From: JAJYVH01 sp964548595
Lineage (GTDB): Archaea > Micrarchaeota > Micrarchaeia > Micrarchaeales > CABMGC01
Reading direction: 5' to 3'
Length of the DNA stretch: 12,280 bases
NCBI GenBank assembly: GCA_964548595.1
Contig: CAZJQO010000042.1
Coordinates: forward strand, 1-12,280
Shown in pieces: positions 6,255 through 12,280 of the stretch. Position numbers and translations under genes: made by a program. The notes under the pieces are model-generated. The model had not been told where the DNA came from, did no database searches, and worked only from the letters and a program-made list of their open reading frames with translations. Numbering within the stretch: the stretch's first letter is position 1; each line of letters opens with the position of its first letter.

Positions 6255-6572
6255 ATGGAAGATCTGGAATGCAAAAGTATAGTGCGAGTGATGCTTCCTG
6301 CGGTGCGAGCATCCATAGCCGAGTCGATGCACGCAAATTTCGGATACAACCAGGAGGAGATAGCGGCGAAGCTCGGAGTGGTGCAGGTTGCTGTCAGCAA
6401 GTACCTGCGCGGCAGGTACTCCAGGCAGATAGCGAGCGCGAAGAAGTACATAGCGAAGCGGAAGCTTGCCGACTCCATAATCAAGGGCATAGCCTCTGGT
6501 TACAGCAGGCAGCAGATAGACAGGGCGATAGACGAGCTCTGCGAGCGCCTGGTTTCTCATCCTGTGGTTTGA
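6255..6572 (+). CDS. HTH transcriptional regulator, COG2522-like
   Basis: This 105-residue DNA-binding protein has a helix-turn-helix at about residues 32-54 (YNQEEIAAKLGVVQVAVSKY, then LRGR). It begins in the way usual for archaeal COG2522 regulators (SIVRVMLPAVRASIAESM). That group includes the DNA-binding domain of the thiamine regulator ThiR, but here there is no ThiN or other ligand domain, only a C-terminal helical part with a SRQQIDRAIDELCERL amphipathic helix that may dimerise. ATG 6255 is preferred; GTG 6252 adds one residue. The dehydrogenase gene starts 14 bp after its stop, so the two are likely co-transcribed. Control of its own operon (autoregulation, nitrogen or amino acid signals) is a guess from context. 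Confidence 0.85.
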   Translation: MEDLECKSIVRVMLPAVRASIAESMHANFGYNQEEIAAKLGVVQVAVSKYLRGRYSRQIASAKKYIAKRKLADSIIKGIASGYSRQQIDRAIDELCERLVSHPVV

Positions 6573-6586
6573 CGCTAAGTGAGTAG

Positions 6587-7852
6587 ATGAGTGAAGAACT
6601 GGATCCCTTCAAGATAGCGCAGGAGCAGCTTGACACGGCTGCCGAGATCATGGGCCTGGACAAGCAGGCGCATGCGATACTGAGAGAGCCTATGCAAAGC
6701 GTTACGGCCAACATACCGGTGAAGATGCGCGACGGCACTGTGCGCGCGTTCACTGGCTTCAGGGTGCTTTACAACAACGCCCGCGGAGTAGGCAAGGGCG
6801 GAATAAGGTTCCATCCACAGGAGAGCCTGAGCACAGTAAAGGCGCTCGCCGCCTGGATGACGTGGAAGACCGCCCTGGCAAACATACCGATGGGTGGAGC
6901 CAAGGGTGGCGTGATCTGCGACACCAAGTCGATGAACGAGGTCGAGCTGGAGAACCTATCGCGCAGCTACGTGAGGTCGTTTGGCAGGTTCATAGGCCCG
7001 GATATAGACGTTCCGGCCCCTGACGTGTACACCACCCCGCAGATAATGGCGTGGATGATGGACGAGCATTCGAAGCTTGTAGGCAGCAACGACGATTTCG
7101 CCGTTATAACCGGCAAGCCGCTCGAGGTGTGGGGTTCCGAGGGCAGGTTTGACGCCACTGCGCAGGGCGGCATGGACGTGCTCCGAGAGGCCGCGAAGCT
7201 CTACAAGATAGACGTAAGCAGGTCCAGCATAGCGATACAGGGCTTTGGCAACGCGGGCTCTTACGCATTTGAGCTGGCGCAGAAGCTCGGCGCAAAGGTG
7301 GTGGCCATAAGCGATTCGAAGGGTGGCGTGTATTCGCAATCCGGCCTTGACTTCGCGAGGCTCAAGGAGACGAAGGAGAAGACGGGCAGCGTTGTCAACT
7401 ATCCCGGTGGGGAGAAGATAAGCAACGACAAGCTGCTCGAGCTCGACGCAGACGTGCTGATTCCAGCTGCGCTTGAGAACCAGATAACGAATGCAAACGC
7501 CGACAAGATTAAGGCCAAGCTTGTTCTGGAGCTGGCCAACGGCCCGGTAACGCCAGAAGCAGACGCTATACTGCTCGAACGCGGCATACCCGACCTGCCA
7601 GACTTCCTGGTGAACTCCGGCGGCGTAGTCGTGTCGTACTTCGAATGGGCGCAGAACAAGGCGGGCTACTACTGGACTCAGGATGACGTGTACAGCAGGC
7701 TGGCAGGCATAATGTCCAAGTCGTTTGCAGACGTTGTCGCGACTCAGGCGAAGTACACACAAGCCGGCAAGAGGATAGGCCCAAGGACAGCGGCTTACAT
7801 AATTGCCGTAGGCAGGGTGGCGGCTGCTATGAAAGCGAGGGGCTGGTACTGA
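6587..7852 (+). CDS. gdhA: Glutamate dehydrogenase (Glu/Leu/Phe/Val dehydrogenase family)
   Basis: This 421-residue enzyme has the length and motifs of hexameric archaeal glutamate dehydrogenase, interconverting 2-oxoglutarate plus ammonia and glutamate. It links nitrogen assimilation to central metabolism. Visible residues are the GKGGIRFHP segment (69-77), substrate-binding K94 in MTWKTAL, catalytic K106 in GGAKGGV, and D146 in PAPDVYT. The dinucleotide fold has GFGNAG (219-224) and an acidic residue after strand two (D243 in ISDSKGG), a pattern shared with archaeal GDHs; cofactor preference cannot be settled by eye. The C-terminal LVNSGGVVVSYFEWAQN is a family hallmark. ATG 6587 follows the regulator by 14 bp, and the transporter starts 27 bp after this stop. 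Another amino acid substrate of the family is possible, but the similarity is closest to GDH. Confidence 0.95.
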   Translation: MSEELDPFKIAQEQLDTAAEIMGLDKQAHAILREPMQSVTANIPVKMRDGTVRAFTGFRVLYNNARGVGKGGIRFHPQESLSTVKALAAWMTWKTALANIPMGGAKGGVICDTKSMNEVELENLSRSYVRSFGRFIGPDIDVPAPDVYTTPQIMAWMMDEHSKLVGSNDDFAVITGKPLEVWGSEGRFDATAQGGMDVLREAAKLYKIDVSRSSIAIQGFGNAGSYAFELAQKLGAKVVAISDSKGGVYSQSGLDFARLKETKEKTGSVVNYPGGEKISNDKLLELDADVLIPAALENQITNANADKIKAKLVLELANGPVTPEADAILLERGIPDLPDFLVNSGGVVVSYFEWAQNKAGYYWTQDDVYSRLAGIMSKSFADVVATQAKYTQAGKRIGPRTAAYIIAVGRVAAAMKARGWY

Positions 7853-7879
7853 CTAAAAGCAAGCTGCGGGTAGTTCTGG

Positions 7880-9301
7880 ATGGAGCATGAACGCATAGTG
7901 CTAGGAATAATAATACTCGGCACGCTGATGGGCGCCGTAGATACCACAGTGGTGCTCCTGGCGCTGCCTGCAATAACGCAGGGGCTTAGCTCAAACCTCT
8001 CAGCCACCATCTGGACTATACTCATCTACCTGCTAGTGCTCACGGTGGTCACGACGCAGTTCGGCAGGATCGGCGACCTCTTCGGAAGGAGCAGAATGTT
8101 CAACCTCGGCTTCCTCATCTTCACAGTAGGCTCTGCGCTCTGCGGTCTATCGACAAGCGCCGGAATGCTGGTCGGCTTCAGGGCGGTGCAGGCAGTTGGC
8201 GGAGCCTTCCTTACAGCAACATCCGGTGCAATAATCGCAGACACGTTTGAGGCCGGCAGGCGAGGCAGGGCCTACGGCTACACTGGCATGGGCTGGAACA
8301 TGGGAGCTATGCTTGGCATAGTACTGGGCGGCGTGCTCACCACATTCCTCGGCTGGCAGTACATATTCTACATAAACGTGCCCGTAGGCATAGTTGCGCT
8401 CTTCCTCGGCATTAAATATTTGCGCGACAACCCCAAGGTGGAGGCGAAGCTCGACATTGCAGGCATGCTGCTCTTCGCTCTCGCGCTCTCCTCACTGTCG
8501 TACGGCGCTGTCGATTTCGCGTCACAGGGAGTAAGCGCGCTCAACGCGTCCCTTGTAGCACTTGGAGCTGTGCTCGTGCTCGCATTCATTGCCTGGGAGA
8601 AGCGCTCAAGCTCGCCTATGCTCAACCTGCGTGCATTCGCCAACAGGGTGCTAAGTGCCAGCATATTTGCATCATTCTTCCAGGCGCTCGGTTTTCTCTC
8701 GGTAGCATTCTTAGTGATACTCTATCTGCAGGGCATAAGAGGCCTCGACCCATTCACAGCTTCGCTTGTGCTCGTTCCGGGCTATGTTATAAGCAGCTTC
8801 ACTTCGCCTTTCATGGGGCGCCTCTCTGACAGGTTCGGCTCAAGGATAATAGCAACGATGGGCATAGTTTTCCTCATCGCAGCCGTGCTGGTATACCTGA
8901 CCATAGGAGCCGCCACACCGCTCTATGTGATTGTTTTTGCGTCCATTCTTTCGGGCCTCGGAGGCTCAATGTTCTGGCCTGCAAACAACAGCGCTGTAAT
9001 GGCCAACGCAGAGCCTGGTCAGTACGGCAGCATCTCAGGCCTGCTGAGGTTCATGTCCAGCATAGGCACGCTGGGCAGCTTTGTCATAGCCATAACTGCC
9101 GCAACTATCGCGGTGCCCAGGGACATAGCCTTCGGAGTGTTCATCGGCACATCGAAACTGATAGGCGGCCTTTCAATAAGTTTCCTTGCAGGCATACACG
9201 AGGCATTCCTGGTGGCGCTCGCAATCCTGGCGGTCGCCGGCATGCTCTCCGTGGCGCGCGGAAAGGAGCAGAGGCAGCAGCAGGCCCGTCAGGTGCACTG
9301 A
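7880..9301 (+). CDS. MFS transporter, DHA2 (EmrB/QacA) drug:H+ antiporter type, 14 TM
   Basis: This 473-residue polytopic membrane protein carries the signatures of the 14-helix DHA2 family of proton-driven exporters. Motif D1 is AVDTTVVLLALPAI (19-32, with D21 in TM1), motif A is GRIGDLFGR (62-70), motif B is RAVQAVGGA (101-109, with R101), and the antiporter motif C region is MGAMLGIVLGG (141-151), followed by the typical GWQYIFYINVPVG (158-170). A second motif-A-like loop occurs at GRLSDRFGS in the other half. The C-terminus is short and basic with Gln repeats. Substrates cannot be told from sequence; drugs, organic ions or metabolites such as amino acids are possible. Position as third gene after the regulator and dehydrogenase suggests co-expression. 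The stop is one base from the convergent polX stop. Confidence 0.93.
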   Translation: MEHERIVLGIIILGTLMGAVDTTVVLLALPAITQGLSSNLSATIWTILIYLLVLTVVTTQFGRIGDLFGRSRMFNLGFLIFTVGSALCGLSTSAGMLVGFRAVQAVGGAFLTATSGAIIADTFEAGRRGRAYGYTGMGWNMGAMLGIVLGGVLTTFLGWQYIFYINVPVGIVALFLGIKYLRDNPKVEAKLDIAGMLLFALALSSLSYGAVDFASQGVSALNASLVALGAVLVLAFIAWEKRSSSPMLNLRAFANRVLSASIFASFFQALGFLSVAFLVILYLQGIRGLDPFTASLVLVPGYVISSFTSPFMGRLSDRFGSRIIATMGIVFLIAAVLVYLTIGAATPLYVIVFASILSGLGGSMFWPANNSAVMANAEPGQYGSISGLLRFMSSIGTLGSFVIAITAATIAVPRDIAFGVFIGTSKLIGGLSISFLAGIHEAFLVALAILAVAGMLSVARGKEQRQQQARQVH

Positions 9302-9302
9302 T

Positions 9303-11036
9303 CTACTTCTCAAAAAAATTCAGAACACGCTTAGCGTCTAGCGTGTTTATCACGTCCTCCTTGCTCAGCCAGCCGCGCTTCGCCATTCCTACGCCGTAGC
9401 GCATGTACTGGAAATGCGAGACGCGGTGCGCATCAGTGTCTATAGAGAATTTAAGCCCGTACCTCTTTGCCTTCATCGCGTTCTCGTCGTTGAGGTCGAG
9501 CCTTGAGGGCTGCGCGTTTATCTCCATGACAACGTTGTTCTCCTTTGCAGCTTCGAACACCTTGTCCATGTCTGCCAGCAGAGGCTCCCGCTCGTTTATC
9601 AGCCTGCCTGTCGGATGCCCGAGTATGTCTACCCGCCCGCTGTTAAGCGCGTCGACTATCCTCTTAGTCATCTTCTCCTTCGGGTCCTTCAGGCCGCTGT
9701 GCACCGAGGCCAGCACATAATCCATCTCGTCCAGCGTCTTCCTGTTTATGTCGAGTGTGCCGTCCCTAAGTATGTCCACTTCGCCGCTCTTGAGCAGCGT
9801 GAAGCCTTCCAGCCTGTCGTTCGCCTTGTCTATCTCGGCGAACACCTTCATGTAGCCCTTCTCGTCAAGCCCGCCGTTCATGTACTCACTCTTCGAATGA
9901 TCCGTCACTCCTGAGTAATTCCTTCCCAGCCGCTTCATCCCTGCCGCTATCTCCTCGAGCGAGTTGGAGCTGTCGCCGCTGTTCCTGCTGTGCACGTGCA
10001 TGTCGCCCATCATGTCGCCAAGCTGCACGAGTTTTGGAAGCTCGTGTCGCTGCGCCAGCGCTATCTCGCCCCTGTTCTCGCGCATCTCAGGCTCCATGCA
10101 GTCCATGCCCAGTCTTTTGTATATTTCCTCCTCTCCCCCGCCGGATAGCACGTTCCTGTTGCGCCTGTCGAAGAGGCCGTACTCGTTGAGCTTGTAGCCC
10201 TTGCGTATCGCTATCTCCCTCAGCTTAATGTTATGATCCTTGTTGCCGGTGAAGTACTGCACGGCCGCGCCGAAACTGGAGCGCTCGACGAGCCTGAAGT
10301 CGCAGTTCAGCCCTATGGAGAGCCTTACGCTGGTCTTCGTTGGGCCCTTAACTATGACGCTTTCGACCTCCCGCATCTTTGTTATGAAGTCCATAACAGC
10401 ATCTCCCCTGCCCGATTCCAGCAGTATGTCGAGGTCGCCAACGGTCTCGCGCATCCTGCGCGTGGAACCGCAGATGATTGCATTGCCAACAAGCCCCGAT
10501 GCAAGCAGTTTGTCCCTTATTGCTTCGGCCTCTGGCAGAGCCGTGCCCAGCAGCATGCGGCCCCCGCTCTGCTCCAGGAAATCAATGCCCCTCTGCATCT
10601 GCGCCTCGCTCTGTTCCCCGAAGCCCTCGATGCCTCTTATCGTGTGCTGCGCCAGCGCCTTCTTCAAATCCTGCACGCTCTTCACCCCCAGTGTTTTGTA
10701 GAGCTTGAAAGCCTTCTTTGCGCCCATTCCCTGGATCCTGGTCAGGCCGGTAATGTCGAGCGGGTACTTTTTCTTCAGCCTCTCGTACTTGGCCAGCCTG
10801 CCTGTTTTTATGTACTCCTCGATGTGCCCGGCCATCGATTTTCCTATTCCGGGCAGCTCCATGAGCGCGCCAGTCCCGCCCCTGCTGTATATGTCCTGGG
10901 CGTCCTCCTGCAGGCCCCCTATCGTTATCGCCGCCTTCCTGTATGCAAGCACCTCGAACCTGCTGTACTTCTCGCCTTCAAGCTCCAGCATGTCAGCTAT
11001 CTCTTCAAGCATTTCAGCGAGCCTGGAGTTGATCAC
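9303..11036 (-). CDS. polX: DNA polymerase X with C-terminal PHP nuclease domain
   Basis: This 577-residue family X polymerase resembles Bacillus and Thermus PolX, which fill short gaps in base excision repair and can trim 3' ends and cut abasic sites with the PHP domain. An N-terminal 8-kDa-like domain has helix-hairpin-helix motifs at ELPGIGKSMAGHI (60-72) and RIQGMGAKKAF (100-110). The palm has GSTRRMRETVGDLDILL (190-206) with catalytic D201 and D203, and D246 in NCDFRLV. PHP metal ligands are all present: H347/H349 (DMHVHS), D379/H380 (TDHS), E419 (KSGEVDIL), H446 (SVHSG), H474 (LGHPTGR), and D535/H537 (DTDAH). The protein should therefore be both polymerase and nuclease. GTG 11036 is chosen because a TATA box lies about 24 bp upstream, giving a near-leaderless mRNA; the next ATG (residue 9) is less likely. 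Confidence 0.95.
   Translation of the reverse strand: MINSRLAEMLEEIADMLELEGEKYSRFEVLAYRKAAITIGGLQEDAQDIYSRGGTGALMELPGIGKSMAGHIEEYIKTGRLAKYERLKKKYPLDITGLTRIQGMGAKKAFKLYKTLGVKSVQDLKKALAQHTIRGIEGFGEQSEAQMQRGIDFLEQSGGRMLLGTALPEAEAIRDKLLASGLVGNAIICGSTRRMRETVGDLDILLESGRGDAVMDFITKMREVESVIVKGPTKTSVRLSIGLNCDFRLVERSSFGAAVQYFTGNKDHNIKLREIAIRKGYKLNEYGLFDRRNRNVLSGGGEEEIYKRLGMDCMEPEMRENRGEIALAQRHELPKLVQLGDMMGDMHVHSRNSGDSSNSLEEIAAGMKRLGRNYSGVTDHSKSEYMNGGLDEKGYMKVFAEIDKANDRLEGFTLLKSGEVDILRDGTLDINRKTLDEMDYVLASVHSGLKDPKEKMTKRIVDALNSGRVDILGHPTGRLINEREPLLADMDKVFEAAKENNVVMEINAQPSRLDLNDENAMKAKRYGLKFSIDTDAHRVSHFQYMRYGVGMAKRGWLSKEDVINTLDAKRVLNFFEK
9312..9318 (-). terminator. Oligo-T tract in the last codons of polX
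   Basis: Seven T residues run on the minus strand inside the codons for the final Asn-Phe-Phe, ending a few codons before the polX stop. Archaeal RNA polymerase terminates at oligo-T runs, and the convergent transporter gene lies one base past the polX stop, so termination would have to be near here. Some transcripts could end before the stop codon. Weak evidence. Confidence 0.2.
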
Positions 11037-11054
11037 GTACAGGATTGGAACCTG

Positions 11055-11064
11055 ATATTTTTAA
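11055..11064 (-). promoter_or_regulatory. polX TATA box
   Basis: On the minus strand this reads TTAAAAATAT. Its centre is about 24 bp upstream of the GTG start at 11036, so transcription would start at or near the first codon. Confidence 0.55.
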
Positions 11065-11139
11065 CTCTTCGGAGCGGGAAACAACACACGCTTCGGCGGT
11101 GGGATGAGAGCGAGGGCGGAAAAGGCAGATTAACATGGT

Positions 11140-11147
11140 TGCATGCC
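11140..11147 (+). repeat. Upstream TGCATGCC site of a pair flanking the ftsZ TATA box
   Basis: TGCATGCC, containing the palindrome GCATGC, occurs here and again at 11171-11178. The spacing of 31 bp is about three helical turns, so both sites face the same side of the DNA, one on each side of the putative ftsZ TATA box. This fits a regulator binding site pair. No regulator is known, and chance repetition of an 8-mer cannot be excluded. Confidence 0.35.
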
Positions 11148-11158
11148 GACCAGCAAAC

Positions 11159-11168
11159 CTTTTATCTC
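11159..11168 (+). promoter_or_regulatory. Putative ftsZ TATA box
   Basis: CTTTTATCTC is the only AT-rich element in the right place, with its centre about 31 bp upstream of ATG 11194. Transcription would start near 11190, giving a leader of only a few bases. The stretch 11065-11158 upstream holds no gene I can support. Confidence 0.45.
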
Positions 11169-11170
11169 TG

Positions 11171-11178
11171 TGCATGCC
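11171..11178 (+). repeat. Downstream TGCATGCC site of a pair flanking the ftsZ TATA box
   Basis: This is the second copy of the TGCATGCC element at 11140-11147. It lies between the TATA box and the expected transcription start, a location where a bound protein would block RNA polymerase. Role inferred from position only. Confidence 0.35.
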
Positions 11179-11193
11179 TATACTCTTGATGGC

Positions 11194-12237
11194 ATGTTCG
11201 ACGATATGGTTCAGCAGAATTCAGCGCAGGAGGCTGCTGCGCAGCAGGATGAGTATTTCAAGCCAAAGATAAGCGTCGTGGGAGTCGGGGGCAGCGGCAA
11301 CAACACAGTGCAGAGGCTTAGCACAATGGACATAAAGGGCGCTGGCCTGTTTGCCTTCAACACCGACGCAAAGCAGCTAGGCACCCTGAATCCGGCGATA
11401 ACTAGGCTTATGCTGGGCAGCCAGCTCACGCACGGTCTCGGCGCCGGCGGTTTCCCCGAGATAGGTGAAAAAGCAGCAGAGCTATCCAGGAACGAGTTGC
11501 AGCTGCTGCTCAAGGACGCGAACCTGATATTCCTCACCGCCGGATTGGGAGGCGGCACTGGAACAGGCGCGATGCCAGTTGTTGCCAGGGTAGCAAAGGA
11601 AACAGGGGCTATAGTAATAGGAATAGTGACGCTTCCGTTCTCGCTCGAGCGCGTCAGGCTGGACACAGCAAGGAGAGGCCTCGAGAAGCTGAAGCAGAAT
11701 GTGGACACAGTGGTGGTGATAGACAACCAGAAGCTGGTGGAGCTCTACCCCAATCTGCCTATAGAGAAGACTTTCTCTCTTGCAGATGAGATAACAGCCA
11801 AGGCGGTGCGCGGCATAACGGAGACAATAACTCAGCCGAGCCTCATCAACCTCGATTTCGCCGACGTGCGCAACATAATGTCCTCAGGCGGACTTGCCAT
11901 GATAAGCGTGGGCACAGGCCAGGGCTCTAACAAGGTCGAAGACTCGGTGAACTCCACGCTCAAGAACAAGCTCCTCGATGTGGATTATTCCAAGGCCGGT
12001 GGCGTGCTGATGCACATAATCGGCGGGCCTGACCTCACCCTGGGCGAGGCGAACGAGATAGCCACGAGACTCACTGACAGGATAGCGAGCAACGCGAACG
12101 TCACCTGGGGCGCCAGGCTTGACCCCAACTACATGGGCAAGGTGGAGATAATAGGCATATTCACCGGAGTGGGCGGGGCTTCGGTTACTGGAAAAGAGCC
12201 GGATGAGGACAAGGGCTTCGGGCTTGGCATGCTGTGA
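11194..12237 (+). CDS. ftsZ: Cell division protein FtsZ
   Basis: FtsZ is the tubulin-like GTPase that forms the division ring. From ATG 11194 it has 347 residues: an N-terminal linker, a GTP-binding domain with VGVGGSGNN (29-37) and the tubulin signature GLGGGTGTGAMP (117-128), and the T7 synergy loop N219-L-D221-F-A-D224 that completes the neighbouring subunit's GTPase site. FNTDAKQL (55-62) is also typical. Polymerising GTPase activity is expected. The end is short (KEPDEDKGFGLGML) with no long linker; it may be a compact binding peptide for a membrane anchor such as archaeal SepF, which is inference. ATG 11143 in the same frame would add 17 residues unlike FtsZ and would lie upstream of the TATA box. 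FtsZ indicates division is not solely CdvB/ESCRT-based. It is divergent from polX. Confidence 0.96.
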   Translation: MFDDMVQQNSAQEAAAQQDEYFKPKISVVGVGGSGNNTVQRLSTMDIKGAGLFAFNTDAKQLGTLNPAITRLMLGSQLTHGLGAGGFPEIGEKAAELSRNELQLLLKDANLIFLTAGLGGGTGTGAMPVVARVAKETGAIVIGIVTLPFSLERVRLDTARRGLEKLKQNVDTVVVIDNQKLVELYPNLPIEKTFSLADEITAKAVRGITETITQPSLINLDFADVRNIMSSGGLAMISVGTGQGSNKVEDSVNSTLKNKLLDVDYSKAGGVLMHIIGGPDLTLGEANEIATRLTDRIASNANVTWGARLDPNYMGKVEIIGIFTGVGGASVTGKEPDEDKGFGLGML

Positions 12238-12280
12238 TCAAGGCGTGGTGTAGCCACTCTCCCACGAGCCCGTGTAGATC
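12238..12280 (-). CDS. Possible C-terminal end of a convergent gene (partial)
   Basis: A minus-strand frame open at the window edge encodes 13 residues, IYTGSWESGYTTP, and stops at TGA (12238-12240) directly beside the ftsZ stop. The tight convergent arrangement matches transporter/polX and other junctions here. It is too short to identify and may be chance. Confidence 0.25.
   Translation of the reverse strand, partial: IYTGSWESGYTTP

Noticed and set aside
11104..11133. Nine-codon plus-strand frame (MRARAEKAD) in the polX/ftsZ gap
   Set aside because: It is too short, with no promoter of its own and no way to show coding from sequence alone.
11090..11160. Possible C/D box RNA (GGGATGA resembling a C box) or hairpin GGTTGC...GCAAACC
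   Set aside because: No matching D box (CUGA) at the right distance, and the stem has a bulge and only about six pairs.
10233..11189. A 318-codon plus-strand open frame opposite polX
   Set aside because: It crosses the polX start and the intergenic region, and polX has complete catalytic motifs on the other strand.
1..12280. tRNA or rRNA genes, CRISPR arrays, IS elements or att sites
   Set aside because: No GGTTCRA-type T-loop with cloverleaf, repeat-spacer series, transposase gene or long terminal repeats were seen by eye on either strand.

Overview
The window looks like ordinary chromosomal DNA from an archaeon. It carries FtsZ together with the archaeal/eukaryotic ribosomal protein eS26, an archaeal-type Lhr helicase, a COG2522-type regulator and TATA boxes 24-38 bp ahead of the starts. 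Codon use is GC-rich but favours ATA for Ile and AGG/AGA for Arg. Genes are tightly packed and several mRNAs would be leaderless or nearly so. A small-genome DPANN lineage such as Micrarchaeota is my guess. The sequence alone does not prove it. I see no mobile element, CRISPR array, rRNA or tRNA.

Region 1 (1-4167), nucleic acid processing: a minimal type-1 RNase H on the minus strand, then a small plus-strand gene that can only be read through with a +1 frameshift. Both appear to share one palindromic TATA element. After them comes a minus-strand two-gene operon of an Lhr-type helicase and an SbcD/Mre11-related metallophosphoesterase, joined by overlapping stop and start codons.

Region 2 (4168-6200): a small, very basic, unrecognised protein faces a minus-strand pair made of ribosomal protein eS26 and a membrane protein with a Pro/Ala-rich cytoplasmic arm. 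Divergent from eS26 is an RpiB-fold protein that has lost the isomerase active site and gained a disordered tail.

Region 3 (6200-9301): a strong TATA box drives a likely leaderless operon of a COG2522-like HTH regulator, glutamate/leucine-family dehydrogenase and a 14-TM DHA2-type MFS exporter. It ends one base from the convergent polX.

Region 4 (9303-12280): PolX, with its polymerase and PHP nuclease residues all visible, is transcribed divergently from ftsZ. The region between them (about 157 bp) holds a TATA box for each gene and two identical TGCATGCC sites 31 bp apart flanking the ftsZ TATA box. The last 43 bases may be the C-terminal end of a convergent gene.

Most of the window is recognisable housekeeping. 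The points most worth checking are the frameshifted small gene, the degenerate RpiB-like protein, the paired sites at ftsZ, and the eS26/membrane-protein pair with its matching GGTG-N5-TTG starts.
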